A stretch of DNA of 53,575 nt from Bordetella parapertussis (GTDB lineage Bacteria; Acidobacteriota; Terriglobia; Bryobacterales; Bryobacteraceae), in the NCBI GenBank assembly GCA_943328975.2, contig CALQCC020000034.1:1-53575 (forward strand), read 5' to 3'. This document shows, piece after piece, positions 25,758 to 34,713 of the stretch. Each line of letters begins with the position of its first letter. Positions within the stretch are counted from its first letter, which is position 1. The translations under genes and the position numbers were made by a program. The notes under the pieces are model-generated. The model had not been told where the DNA came from. It made no database searches and saw nothing but the letters and a program-made list of their open reading frames with translations.

Positions 25758-27227
25758 ATGGCGAGAGCCTCCATCACAGTTCGCGGGGCAGCGGCTCCTG
25801 GGTCGTCCGAGGACTACGCCATTCTCAACGCTCTGGCCGCCCACGTCGCGGTACTGAATTCGGATGGCGTCATCGTTTTCACGAACAAGTCGTGGAACCA
25901 GTTTGCGAAAGAAAACGGCAACCCTTCGCGCCGAGCGATTGGACCGGGTGCCAGTTATATAGGTGTGTGCCATCAGGCCGTCCTGGACGGAGCGCCCGGA
26001 GCACAAGCAATCCTAACCGGCATCCAAGACGTATTGGCGGGTAAGCAGAAGGCCTTCAGCATCGAATACCCCTGCGACTCACCCACGGAGCAACGCTGGT
26101 TCGCCATGAACGTCAGGCCCATGCAGGGCGGCGCGGTAACCGCACACCTGGACATAACCCACCACATGTCGGCGGACAACGCCGAAGAACGACATCGGCA
26201 CAACCAGGAACTCAAGACCATCCTGGATAATTCGCCCGACGCGATCGTGAGACTAGATCGAAAAGTGCGTTGTGTTTATGTGAATCCGATTGCGGCCAAG
26301 GCGGCAGGCCTTCCAGCGGAAGCATTCCTGGGGAAGACGCCCGACCAGGTCGGGCTACCCAAAACTCTGTGTGACCTTTGGAGGCAAACCTTCCGGGACG
26401 TTGTTGGTTCGAGACGACCGCGGGTGATTGAAGTGGCGTTTCCTCTGGGTGAAACCGAAACCATCTGGGAGGAGCATGCAGTGCCGGAGTTCGCCGCGGA
26501 TGGGAGCGTGCAATCGGTACTGATGATTGGGCGCGACATGACGGAGCGGAAGAAACTGGAGAAGGCCCAGGACGTTTACGCCCAAGAAAACCTTGCGCTG
26601 GCCGGCCGACTGCTCAAGGTGGAGGGCGAAGAGCGTCGCCGAATCGCGCGTGAACTGCACGATAGTATCTTGCAACAACTGGGCGTACTTACGGTTGAAG
26701 CCGAGGGATTGGTGAACGACTTTCAGCTTCCCGAACTTGCCCAAGATCGTCTCCGGGCACTGAAAAGCCACCTGCTTCGAGTAACCGAGGAAGCCCGCCA
26801 CATTGCGTACAAGATGCACCCTGCGATCCTGGATGATCTAGGTCTGACCGCGGCTCTAGGGGCGTTGTCCAATGACTTTGCCAGGGACCAGCGCGTGATC
26901 GTGAAGTTTCGTGAAGGCCGCCAGCCGTCGACTATTCCATTAAAAGTCGCAGCGTGCCTGTACCGCATCGCGCAGGAGAGTTTTCAAAACATCGCGAAAT
27001 ATGCGGAAGCAAAAACCGTCACAGTCCAATTAAAACTGCAGGGAAAGAAACTGCTCTTTTCCATCGAAGACGACGGCAAGGGATTCGACAAAGCGGCCGT
27101 AAGAGGCCACGGTCGGCTGGGGCTAGTCAGCATGGAAGAGCGGTCACAGTTGATCGGCGCCACGTTCAGCATCGAGTCGAACCCAGGGCAGGGCACGCGT
27201 ATCACTGTTACCATCCCCCAGGCCTGA
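25758..27227 (+). CDS. PAS-domain LuxR-family (HisKA_3) sensor kinase
   Basis: 489 aa, soluble. PAS-like domain 1 at about 20-130 (AHVAVLNSDGVIVFTNKSW), PAS 2 at about 145-265 (ILDNSPDAIVRLDRKVRCV). The dimerisation domain carries the phospho-acceptor His in RRIARELHDSILQQLG, and the ATPase has FSIEDDGKGFD and LGLVSMEERSQLIG, ending TRITVTIP. No receiver is encoded next to it, so it may share the LuxR-type regulator of the divergent kinase, whose ATPase end is similar. A TATAAT at 25714-25719 could be its -10 box. Confidence 0.93.
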   Translation: MARASITVRGAAAPGSSEDYAILNALAAHVAVLNSDGVIVFTNKSWNQFAKENGNPSRRAIGPGASYIGVCHQAVLDGAPGAQAILTGIQDVLAGKQKAFSIEYPCDSPTEQRWFAMNVRPMQGGAVTAHLDITHHMSADNAEERHRHNQELKTILDNSPDAIVRLDRKVRCVYVNPIAAKAAGLPAEAFLGKTPDQVGLPKTLCDLWRQTFRDVVGSRRPRVIEVAFPLGETETIWEEHAVPEFAADGSVQSVLMIGRDMTERKKLEKAQDVYAQENLALAGRLLKVEGEERRRIARELHDSILQQLGVLTVEAEGLVNDFQLPELAQDRLRALKSHLLRVTEEARHIAYKMHPAILDDLGLTAALGALSNDFARDQRVIVKFREGRQPSTIPLKVAACLYRIAQESFQNIAKYAEAKTVTVQLKLQGKKLLFSIEDDGKGFDKAAVRGHGRLGLVSMEERSQLIGATFSIESNPGQGTRITVTIPQA

Positions 27228-27229
27228 GC

Positions 27230-27664
27230 CTAGCGGATGCTGTAATCGGCCCATTCGACGATCTTGCCGTCTTTCACCAGGAACACCCCGGTCAAGTGGT
27301 AGGCGACGTTGCCTTCGGGGCGGGTGAAGGCGTCGATGCGTTCGTTGACGACGACGGAGCCGCGGGCCCAGCTGTCAAGGATCTTGAAGTCGATGGATGT
27401 GGAGCGTTCCACATAGGCTCGGATGCGGGCGATGGCTTCGGGGCCCTTGACGGCGGGGACTGTGTCGGTGAGGCGATAGACGACATCGGGCGAGAGGAAG
27501 GCGGTGATCTTCCCCATGTCGCGGGTGGCAAAGCTTTCGCAGAAGCGGGTGACCAGGTCGAGGTTGCTTTTTTCCACGGCGGTGGGTTCGGCCGCTTTCA
27601 ATCCTAGTGGCATGAGGGCTACAGCACCGGTGGCAAGAGTATGTAGGAACGTGTTGCGGGTCAT
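27230..27664 (-). CDS. exported limonene-epoxide-hydrolase/SnoaL-like (NTF2-fold) protein
   Basis: 144 aa from an ATG preceded by AGGGAG. The N-terminal segment MTRNTFLHTLATGAVALMPL looks like a Sec signal (weakly Tat-like, but without the twin Arg). The rest is an NTF2-like cone fold: LDLVTRFCESFATRDMGKIT, YRLTDTVPAVKGPEAIARIR, then AYHLTGVFLVKDGKIVEWAD. This resembles the limonene-1,2-epoxide hydrolase family, in which an Asp-Arg-Asp triad acts. Asp and Arg are present here but the triad cannot be assigned with certainty. It converges on the kinase gene with 2 bp between them. Confidence 0.8.
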   Translation of the reverse strand: MTRNTFLHTLATGAVALMPLGLKAAEPTAVEKSNLDLVTRFCESFATRDMGKITAFLSPDVVYRLTDTVPAVKGPEAIARIRAYVERSTSIDFKILDSWARGSVVVNERIDAFTRPEGNVAYHLTGVFLVKDGKIVEWADYSIR

Positions 27665-27821
27665 AGGCTCCCTTCGCAATGCGGCATTTCCACTCCAGCT
27701 TAACGGATCGCGGACGGTGATTCCCGAAGCCTCTATGGTTGGGCGATGACATCAAGGTGGAAGTTGAGGCCGGACGGGCGTATACTAAATCGTCAAGTTC
27801 AGCAAACGGAGGATCAGGGTC

Positions 27822-28667
27822 ATGCGTGGACAGTCTAGATTTGCAGCTGCGGCGGTGTTGTCGATGGTCGGGCTCGCCGGCGTTGCACGGGCTCAGGGGA
27901 ATAGTGAGTTCCTCGGTCCAACACAAGCTCAGCCTCAAGCTCGAGCGGGCCGTCAGGCCACTCCGGCACCATCAGGACCCGCGCCGCGAGATTCCAAGGG
28001 CAAGATCATCATCGGTTCGCTGCCGGGCGAGCGACAGGGCCTTTGGTTGCCTGGTCCAACCCAGATTGCCGATCCAAAGGACATACCGTTCCAGCCTTGG
28101 GCGAAAGCGGTTTACGACTTTCGCCAGACGACGGAGCTGGAGCCGCACACTCGTTGCAAGGCTTCCGGTGGGCCGCGCCAGTTTGTGACTCCCTATGGTG
28201 TGGAAGTCGTCGAGATGACGGAGCTGCAACGATTGTTCATTTTCGATATCGGTGGTCCCCATACGTTCCGCACGGTCTACATGGATGGGCGGTCCCATCC
28301 TGACAATCCTACGCCGACCAATTACGGCCACTCCATCGGCTGGTGGGACGGCGACAGTGTGGTGATCGACACCGTGGGCTTCAACGAGGATTTCTGGTTT
28401 GAACGCCGCGGGCTGCCGCACACCGAGAGTCTGCATATGATCGAGCGGTTGACGCGGACGTCGAAGGATACGATGGACTACAAGGTGACCATTGACGATC
28501 CGGCCGCCTACACGAAGCCGTTTACCGGCGGGTTTGAGCTGCGCTTCCGCCCGACCGCCGAACTCTTCGAGTACATGTGCCAGCAGGCGAACTACGCCCA
28601 TGAATTGATGGTGGGCAAAGACGCTACGGACAAAACGATCAGCCGCACCAGCCCGATCGTTCCCTAG
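27822..28667 (+). CDS. exported protein of an expanded acidobacterial family (paralogue P1)
   Basis: 281 aa with a signal peptide (FAAAAVLSMVGLAGVARAQ). No known enzymatic motif. The diagnostic stretch is FRTVYMDGRSHPD, then GHSIGWWDGDSVVIDTVGFN, LPHTESLHMIERLTR and TIDDPAAYTKPF, a pattern repeated in at least three other genes of this window (33048, 45489 and the N-terminal half of 47973). The conserved Trp, Asp, Gly and His residues suggest a beta-rich periplasmic domain. A GGAGG site lies 9 nt before the ATG. Single-gene unit convergent with the amidase. Confidence 0.75.
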   Translation: MRGQSRFAAAAVLSMVGLAGVARAQGNSEFLGPTQAQPQARAGRQATPAPSGPAPRDSKGKIIIGSLPGERQGLWLPGPTQIADPKDIPFQPWAKAVYDFRQTTELEPHTRCKASGGPRQFVTPYGVEVVEMTELQRLFIFDIGGPHTFRTVYMDGRSHPDNPTPTNYGHSIGWWDGDSVVIDTVGFNEDFWFERRGLPHTESLHMIERLTRTSKDTMDYKVTIDDPAAYTKPFTGGFELRFRPTAELFEYMCQQANYAHELMVGKDATDKTISRTSPIVP

Positions 28668-28717
28668 AACGTTCCTTGGGTTAGAACGCTCACGCGTGTG
28701 GGGTGACGTAGCCCAGG

Positions 28718-30592
28718 TTAGGGTTCACCTGGCACTGGTCCAAAGTCCGAGGGCGGCTTTCGATGCCGAGTGAATGCCTCGAAAGCCGAAGCGATTCGGA
28801 ACAGCATGGCTTCGTCAAACGGGCGCGCAATGAAGTCGACGCCGACCGGCAAGCTCGCCTGGATGGGGCCTACCAGGAGTGTTCCGCCCTTGCCATCGCG
28901 CTCCCGATCCCAGATCTCCGTCGTGAAACCCGCGGGGACGGTGATGGCGGGGAATCCCTGCTGCCCGATGAGCGACCAACCAATCGGAGAACGGCCGTTC
29001 ACGTTTGGTTCGCGCGGCGACGTCAGCTTTCGCGGCGGGACCGTCGACATGGGCGAGACCAGCGCGTCCAGCCGCTGCTCCTGCATGCATTGCAGCAACA
29101 GATTCTGCAGCGCAAACCTGGATTGCAGGCGAGCCGACGTATCGAATGTCGTCGCCCGTTCGGCAGCCTGCCGTGCCTGCTTCCGATCCGGGAAATTCGG
29201 GTCTGTATAAAACGTTCCCTTCGAAATGAGGTCGGCATTCGTCTGGATGTTGGCATCGCCACGTTCCTGGAGATAGCGATTCATCCAGTACTTCCCTTCG
29301 CCCTCAACCGCAGGAGTGTTGAAGTTGCGGAGCGATGCGCCCGGAGGCGGAACCCCACGCAGGCCCAAGAAGAGTTCCGGCGCAGAACGCGCGATGCAGC
29401 CTTGGAACAGTTCGCCATCGGGTCCCGGGTCCACGATGGTTGCACCCAGTTTCCGAAGGTCATTGATGGCGCGCTCGACGAGATCGATGCTTTGCTCGTC
29501 GGCCTTGGCGAAGAGCTTCTTGGACATGTACTCGCGAACGACGCCAATGCGAAGGCCGTCGAGGCGCCGCGCGGCAGCGGAATCGAGGTAGGGTCGCGTC
29601 GGCTTCCGTCCGATGCTGAACGCCGTCAGTTCATCCTTCGGATCGTAGCCGGCGATGACGTCCAGTATTCGCGCAGCATCTGGAACGCTGCGGCAAATCG
29701 GCCCGGTTCGCATGCTCAAGCCAGTACCCATCATTCCTTTCCGGCTGACCAGTTCCTCCGTAGGAGCCAGCCCAACCGAGCTATTGACCGACGCCGGCCA
29801 ACGGATCGATACAACGGTTTCCTCACCAATCGCACAGGTCACCAGGTTCGCTGCGACCGCGCTGGCGGAACCGGCGCTCGACATGCCTGGCTCGCGCTCC
29901 GTATCGTACGGATTACAGAACGTGCCTCCGAAGGAGCTGCGAGCTCCGTCCACCGCATACTCGGCCAGGTTCGACTTCGCCAGAATGATCGCACCGGCGT
30001 CGCGCAGGCGCTTCACGAAGGTGGCATCTTCCGGAGGGCGGTCATTCGCGTATTGCACGTTGGCGCCAGAGGTGGTGCGCATGTCGAAGGTGTCGTATTG
30101 GTCCTTGATTGCCATGACCACGCCATGAAGCGGGCCAACCAAGCGTCCCGTCCGTTTGAACTCCCGATCTTGGGCGGCGGCGGTCTCTAGAGCGTCGGGC
30201 ATGTTCGAGTTGCCATCAACGCTGTCCGTCATGCTACGAGCCTTCCGTTCATCGAAGGCCCAAGTTTTGCGCGTCGACGGGCGCAGGTTCAGAGTGGACA
30301 GAGCATTGATTTGCCTGGCGTGTGGAATGGTCGTGATCGGACCGAGAAGCCCCGCCGGTTCATTCACGCATGCGTTGTTATAAGCTTTGATGCGCTTCAG
30401 GTACAGCTCGACGAGGCCCACAGTCGAGATCTCTTTGGACCGGATGGCTCGTTGAATATCGGCGATACGAGCTTCCTCTAAATGAAATCGTACTGGCGCT
30501 TTTGGTTGCGCGCCAAGGGTGGTGACGGCGGCGATGACAGCGGTCAGAATCCTGACGTGCCTGCGGATGCGGGGATCATTCGTTTGGGACAT
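28718..30592 (-). CDS. exported amidase-signature-family hydrolase
   Basis: 624 aa. The N-terminus has a signal-like segment (VRILTAVIAAVTTLGAQ). The amidase signature follows: catalytic Lys in VMAIKDQYDT, the Gly-Ser-rich motif GMSSAGSASAVAANL carrying the cis-Ser, and the nucleophile Ser in GEETVVSIRWPAS. The usual GTDTGGSIR is changed to EETVVSIR but the Ser is kept. LGEPVGDS-type N-terminal helices (LEEARIADIQRAIRSKEIST) match amidases acting on small amides. Probably a periplasmic C-N hydrolase. Substrate unknown. Confidence 0.9.
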   Translation of the reverse strand: MSQTNDPRIRRHVRILTAVIAAVTTLGAQPKAPVRFHLEEARIADIQRAIRSKEISTVGLVELYLKRIKAYNNACVNEPAGLLGPITTIPHARQINALSTLNLRPSTRKTWAFDERKARSMTDSVDGNSNMPDALETAAAQDREFKRTGRLVGPLHGVVMAIKDQYDTFDMRTTSGANVQYANDRPPEDATFVKRLRDAGAIILAKSNLAEYAVDGARSSFGGTFCNPYDTEREPGMSSAGSASAVAANLVTCAIGEETVVSIRWPASVNSSVGLAPTEELVSRKGMMGTGLSMRTGPICRSVPDAARILDVIAGYDPKDELTAFSIGRKPTRPYLDSAAARRLDGLRIGVVREYMSKKLFAKADEQSIDLVERAINDLRKLGATIVDPGPDGELFQGCIARSAPELFLGLRGVPPPGASLRNFNTPAVEGEGKYWMNRYLQERGDANIQTNADLISKGTFYTDPNFPDRKQARQAAERATTFDTSARLQSRFALQNLLLQCMQEQRLDALVSPMSTVPPRKLTSPREPNVNGRSPIGWSLIGQQGFPAITVPAGFTTEIWDRERDGKGGTLLVGPIQASLPVGVDFIARPFDEAMLFRIASAFEAFTRHRKPPSDFGPVPGEP

Positions 30593-30621
30593 GGCTTTGA
30601 TGAGGGCTTATCGCCAACAAG

Positions 30622-30627
30622 TATAAT
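30622..30627 (+). promoter_or_regulatory. possible -10 box (TATAAT) upstream of the pseudouridine synthase gene
   Basis: A perfect TATAAT lies 56 nt before the ATG at 30683. A TTGATG at 30597-30602 could serve as -35 but the spacing is 19 bp, longer than optimal. It overlaps the 5' end of the divergent amidase gene. Confidence 0.3.
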
Positions 30628-30682
30628 CCCGTTGCAACTCGGACATGGGCTCCCTCGCGCCGATCGCTTACACTCAAACTAC

Positions 30683-31579
30683 ATGCTGAACCGGGGCTAT
30701 GCCTACACCACCATCATCAGCAGCAAGTACGATGGACAACCCCTGCTCTCCCACTTGGCGAGCCTTTACCCCCACTCAACTTCACAAGCCTGGCAACAAA
30801 AACTGAACAACGGCGAAGTCACCCTTGACGGCGTCACTGCTGCCGGAAGCGAAGCGGTCACGTTAGGTCAAACCCTTGTGTGGAACCGTCCACCCTGGAT
30901 CGAACCAGACGCCCCGCGGCACTTCGAAGTCCTGTTTGAAGACGCTCATCTGCTGGCCGTCAACAAACCCAGCGGGCTGCCCACGCTCCCCGGCGGCGGC
31001 TTCATGGAAAATACCTTACTGCGCTTGGTGCAAAGGCAAACCCCCAACGCGAACCCTGTCCACCGGTTGGGCCGAGCCACCACCGGCATCGTCCTCTTCG
31101 CCAAAACAGCGGAGGCGGCCGCTCAGCTTTTCGCGGACTGGAACACGCTCAAGATTCAAAAGATCTACCGGGCGCTGGCGCAAGGCGTTGCCCAGCTCGA
31201 CGCCTACGAGATCCTCACACCGATCGGCCTGGTACCGCACCCGCTCATCGGTTCGGTGTGGGCCGCGAGCCCCCGTGGCAAACCGTCAAAGTCATTGGCA
31301 AAGGTGATCTTACGCACTAACAGCGCCACAACATTTGAGGTAAGCCTAGGTTCGGGCCGCCCGCATCAGATCCGAATCCATCTGGCATCCATCGGCCATC
31401 CTCTGGTAGGGGATCCACTGTACGGCTCAACCGGCCAGCCGCTCGAAACTCTCCCCGGCCTGCCCGGCGATGGAGGATACTTCCTGCACGCGCAGTATCT
31501 GAAATTCCACCACCCCATCACCGGAGAACAAATCCATCTCGAGGCAGCTCTGCCGTCCGGGTTCTCACCGCATCAATAG
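30683..31579 (+). CDS. RluA-family pseudouridine synthase, full-length copy A
   Basis: 298 aa from the ATG at 30683. The frame is open upstream but homology starts here. An S4-like N-terminal region (PLLSHLASLYPHSTSQAWQQ, NNGEVTLDG) is followed by the synthase domain: LLAVNKPSGLPTLPGGGF, PVHRLGRATTGIVLFAKT, KIYRALAQG and SGRPHQIRIHLASIGHPLVG. The canonical catalytic Asp of HRLD is Gly here (HRLGR). Its 3' end is the source of, or is related to, partial copies at 32.4, 33.9 and 35.9 kb. Relative to copy B it lacks about 12 nt near 31310. Confidence 0.88.
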   Translation: MLNRGYAYTTIISSKYDGQPLLSHLASLYPHSTSQAWQQKLNNGEVTLDGVTAAGSEAVTLGQTLVWNRPPWIEPDAPRHFEVLFEDAHLLAVNKPSGLPTLPGGGFMENTLLRLVQRQTPNANPVHRLGRATTGIVLFAKTAEAAAQLFADWNTLKIQKIYRALAQGVAQLDAYEILTPIGLVPHPLIGSVWAASPRGKPSKSLAKVILRTNSATTFEVSLGSGRPHQIRIHLASIGHPLVGDPLYGSTGQPLETLPGLPGDGGYFLHAQYLKFHHPITGEQIHLEAALPSGFSPHQ

Positions 31580-31617
31580 ATGCTCGGCGGGAATCAAATC
31601 AGCGTGGCCGCTGAAGC

Positions 31618-32292
31618 ATGGTATCGGATTTGTTTTCAATATATACTGACTCCGTGCGAACTCGACTTACTGTGATGCTCGCTTTCCTGCCGCTAGTTCA
31701 GGCGCAAGACTCGCTGCTACTCAAGTCCGTCGAGCCGAGATACGACATATACAGTGAGGAACTGGCGACGGATTTTGACGTCGCGAGCGCTTCCGTGACC
31801 ATAACCGTGCTGGCCAATGGGGTGCCGATTGCGCTCGACAAGTCCAGTGTTCCGCTGCCCATGGCTGTCGTGATGGCGTTGAAGGAGTATGAATTTCGGC
31901 CACAGGGCGGGCTTCCACACGGACGGCCCGAAACCGAGGCGGGTACCTACCAAGTCACGCTGAATGTTCCGATCCGCCAAAGCAAAGACCCAGCCCGAGT
32001 AAACCCGTCCGCGATTCGGGTCCGACCCGGCGTCGCGAAGGGCTTGCTCATGAAACAAGTCCGGCCGCAATATCCGGAGTATGCGAGACAAAATCGCATT
32101 CACGGAACGGTCACTCTGGCAGCCGTGATCACCGAACAAGGCGAGGTCGAGAACTTGAACATAAGCGATGGCCCGTTTATATTGATCGAGGCCGCCTACG
32201 ATGCGGTCAAGCAATGGCGGCATCGGCCGTACCTTCTGAACGGCAGGCCGATCGAGTGGTTGACGGACATCCAGGTCGTTTTCACGAACTGA
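31618..32292 (+). CDS. exported protein with C-terminal TonB-like domain
   Basis: 224 aa from the ATG at 31618; a GTG at 31654 would place a short signal peptide (VRTRLTVMLAFLPLVQAQ) at the N-terminus and may be the true start. The C-terminal ~90 residues match the TonB carboxy-terminal domain: VRPQYPEYARQNRIHGTVTL, then GEVENLNISDGP, AAYDAVKQWRHRPYLLNGRP. The N-terminal half may be a degenerate second copy (VTITVLANGVPI, MALKEYEFRP). No membrane anchor of the ExbBD type is seen. It lies between copies A and B of the rluA repeat. Confidence 0.8.
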   Translation: MVSDLFSIYTDSVRTRLTVMLAFLPLVQAQDSLLLKSVEPRYDIYSEELATDFDVASASVTITVLANGVPIALDKSSVPLPMAVVMALKEYEFRPQGGLPHGRPETEAGTYQVTLNVPIRQSKDPARVNPSAIRVRPGVAKGLLMKQVRPQYPEYARQNRIHGTVTLAAVITEQGEVENLNISDGPFILIEAAYDAVKQWRHRPYLLNGRPIEWLTDIQVVFTN

Positions 32293-32371
32293 GATCAGAT
32301 GCTGATCCTTTACACACTGGGCATTCGCATGTTGTGCCAATTTGAAGCAGCATCTATCCGACAACGTATAC

Positions 32372-32413
32372 CCTTTTCCTGAGAGCATGGTGGCACCCAA
32401 CGGATTTGCGCTG
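32372..32413 (+). repeat. 42-bp left element, copy 1
   Basis: This 42-bp sequence recurs at 35264-35305 with only three mismatches (it begins CCTTTTCCTGAGAGCATGG). Here it immediately precedes the truncated rluA copy B. The second instance immediately precedes greB. It is not present before the full-length copy A, so it marks the left edge of a repeat unit rather than a piece of the gene. Confidence 0.75.
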
Positions 32414-32414
32414 C

Positions 32415-33028
32415 CTGCCCACGCTCCCCGGCGGCGGCTTCGTGGAAAACACCCTGCTGCGCTTGGTGCAGAAGCACCCCCCAACGCGAACCCTGTCCAC
32501 CGCTTGGGCCGAGCTACCACCGGCATCGTCCTCTTCGCCAAAACAGCGCAGGCGGCCGCACAGCTTTTCGCGGACTGGAACACGCCCAAGATTCAAAAGA
32601 TCTACAGGGCGCTGGCGCAAGGCGTTGCCCAGTTCGACGCCTACGAAATCCTCACACCTATCGGCCTGGTGCCGCACCCGCTCATCGGTTCGGTGTGGGC
32701 CGCGAGCCCAAGTGGCAAACCGTCCAAGTCATTGGCAAAGGTGATCGCACGTGACATTGGCACTAACACCGGCACCACGGCATTTGAGGTAAGCCTAAGT
32801 TCGGGCCGCCCGCATCAGATCCGAATCCATCTGGCGTCCATCGGCCATCCCCTGGTAGGCGATCCGCTGTACGGCTTCACCGGCCAGCCGCTCGAAAATC
32901 TCCCCGGCCTGCCCGGCGATGGAGGCTATTTCCTGCACGCCCAATATCTAAAATTCCACCACCCCATCACCGGAGAACAAATCCATCTGGAGGCATCTTT
33001 GCCGACCGGGTTCTCATTGCAGCAGTAG
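32415..33028 (+). pseudogene. truncated, frameshifted RluA-family copy B
   Basis: Starting at the codons for LPTLPGGGF, this sequence follows copy A (30976-31579) with roughly 90% or higher identity by eye through the stop. The first ~100 codons of the gene, including the S4-like region, are missing. One base is lost in the C-run near 32475, so the upstream part is read out of phase with the rest. A fused open frame from 32342 enters the rluA frame only after this point. The HRLGRATTG motif is retained. Homology extends past the stop to about 33035 (AGGTTCACG), shared with the copy at 35.9 kb. Confidence 0.8.
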
Positions 33029-33047
33029 GTTCACGGAACGGACTTCC

Positions 33048-33845
33048 CTAACGAATCGTGTGCGCGTTGTCCTTCTCGTTGTCGCACACGTCTTCGATGA
33101 GATCGGTGTCCGGCATGAGTTGAAATTGCATGCGAGTTGTCCAGGGCTTGGCGTAGAATTTCGGATCGTTGAACGTGATCTCCAGTTCCATATGTCCCAC
33201 GTCGATGCGGTGAAATCGCTCGGTAGTCCGAAGAGCGTCGCTATGCGGATGACCATAGTCGTCCAGCCAGGTCTTGTCGTTGAAACCGGCAGTCTCCACA
33301 ACGAACGTGTCCCCGTCCCAATGGCCGATGGACGACCCAAGCCACGCGGGATTGAGGTCCGCTGGGAAAGGCCGGCCGTCGGTGAAGATCTGCCGGAAGC
33401 GTGCGAACTCCTCATAGAGAATCAAGGTCAACCCCGGCATCTGGACGAACTTGGTCGGTGCTCCGGGAATCACCATCGCGTCGGGAATACCATGCGGCAG
33501 GCACTTCTCCGACGGGCGATTCGCACCAAACATGCGGCGATGTTCCTGGTAGAGAGCGACGGCGGGTGGCAGCATCTCCATCGAAGAGCCGGGAGCCAGG
33601 AAATTTTCCATGTTCAAGAAGCTTGGCTCGGCTGGGTTCGGCACAGGCACCCGGCGAGGCGGCAGGATGTTCGTCCAGACCCCGGATAGATCGGGTTTCT
33701 TGTCGGACGTGCGCGGCGCTGGAGCCGAAAGATTCGGCCGTCCGTCCTTGGTGCGAGGCAGTCCTGGGGTTGGATAGTCCAGCCATTGGGCGCAAAGCAC
33801 CCCCGTACCGCAGAGCATCCAAACGAGTAAGGGGCGCGCACGCAT
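33048..33845 (-). CDS. exported protein of the expanded family (paralogue P2)
   Basis: 265 aa with a signal peptide (MRARPLLVWMLCGTGVLCAQ). It has the same block order as its relatives in this window: FRQIFTDGRPFPAD, SIGHWDGDTFVVETAGFN, KTWLDDYGHPHSDALRTTER, FNDPKFYAKPW. The N-terminal linker is Pro/Arg/Ser-rich. Function unknown. It sits between rluA copies B and C on the opposite strand to them, as a one-gene insert. Confidence 0.78.
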   Translation of the reverse strand: MRARPLLVWMLCGTGVLCAQWLDYPTPGLPRTKDGRPNLSAPAPRTSDKKPDLSGVWTNILPPRRVPVPNPAEPSFLNMENFLAPGSSMEMLPPAVALYQEHRRMFGANRPSEKCLPHGIPDAMVIPGAPTKFVQMPGLTLILYEEFARFRQIFTDGRPFPADLNPAWLGSSIGHWDGDTFVVETAGFNDKTWLDDYGHPHSDALRTTERFHRIDVGHMELEITFNDPKFYAKPWTTRMQFQLMPDTDLIEDVCDNEKDNAHTIR

Positions 33846-33914
33846 ATGGGGGAGTGTATCACGCAGCCTCAGTGCTTAGGAACGGTTCGCAGATGATCCG
33901 GGATGCCGGGGGGG

Positions 33915-34063
33915 TCACGGCCAGCCGCTCGAAAATCTCCCTGGCCTGGCCGGCGATGGAGGCTATTTCCTGCACGCCCACTATCTGAAATTCCACCACC
34001 CCATCACCGAAGAACAAATCAGTCTTGAGGCAGTTTTGCCGCCCGGATTCTCATTGCAGCAAC
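33915..34063 (+). repeat. rluA 3'-end fragment, copy C
   Basis: About 149 bp matching the last ~50 codons of copies A and B (blocks for GQPLEN, GDGGYFLHA, LKFHHPIT, and the final FSLQQ), with a few substitutions and no gene upstream in frame. It ends 9 bp before the 3' end of the convergent membrane-protein gene. It is closer to copy B than to A (FSLQQ rather than FSPHQ). Confidence 0.8.
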
Positions 34064-34071
34064 AGAGCCTG

Positions 34072-34713
34072 TCATTGGCGGGTCCGAAGAGCAGCGAGCA
34101 GCTCGCGCAAATGCCGCTGGCGGAGCTCGAGTTTCGGCTTCGCCTTGCGCATTTCATCGCGCGCCTTGAAGGACGCCCAAACCAAAAAGGCTACCAGCAA
34201 GATTGGCCACCAGGCGCCGGACGACGAATCGGGGATATCCTGGCTGCGGTTTGTGGTCCAGGAGAACAGCATCGTGCCAACCACGATGGAAACAGACCCC
34301 AGCATGGGGAGGATCCATCGCTTGGTAATCGAAAGTTGAAAGCTGACGAGCGCCAAACTGCGCCTCACCTCGTCCTGCAGGGTGTTGCCGAAATTCTGTT
34401 CCGGCTCCCGCCCGCGGCTCACCCACAACGCACCGACCCCGAGCGCAAACAAGCCGAAGCTGACCCCGGATGTGATGGCGTAGATGGCCGGCCAACCGTT
34501 GGCAATCGTGATCGCGATCCAGAATGCGGCAAACACCGCCATGCCGGTTCCGACGATCCAACCGACCCATAGTCCGCGGCGCCGGGTGCGTAGCTCTCGC
34601 CGGACCCTTTCCTGTTCGGTTTGGAGCGCCTGCCGGAGCGCATCGCGATTCACGTCGTACGGCGGCGCGGTGTTCTGGGCGCGCCAGGTTTCAAACATTT
34701 GGTCAAAGTCCAC
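34072..34713 (-). CDS. four-TM membrane protein paired with ECF sigma factor (candidate anti-sigma)
   Basis: 213 aa from a GTG (34713) that lies inside the 3' end of the sigma-factor gene and has a strong AGGAGGA site, so expression is coupled. The N-terminal ~60 residues are soluble and cytoplasmic (FDQMFETWRAQN, basic RRELRTRRRG). Two TM pairs follow (about 65-115 and 150-190), and the C-terminus is basic. There is no zinc-binding HxxxCxxC anti-sigma motif, so an anti-sigma role is inferred only from gene order. Confidence 0.75.
   Translation of the reverse strand: MDFDQMFETWRAQNTAPPYDVNRDALRQALQTEQERVRRELRTRRRGLWVGWIVGTGMAVFAAFWIAITIANGWPAIYAITSGVSFGLFALGVGALWVSRGREPEQNFGNTLQDEVRRSLALVSFQLSITKRWILPMLGSVSIVVGTMLFSWTTNRSQDIPDSSSGAWWPILLVAFLVWASFKARDEMRKAKPKLELRQRHLRELLAALRTRQ

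Noticed and set aside
28763-30190. Long open frame antisense to the amidase gene
   Set aside because: No recognisable protein; explained by the high-GC codon pattern of the amidase on the other strand, which has intact catalytic motifs.
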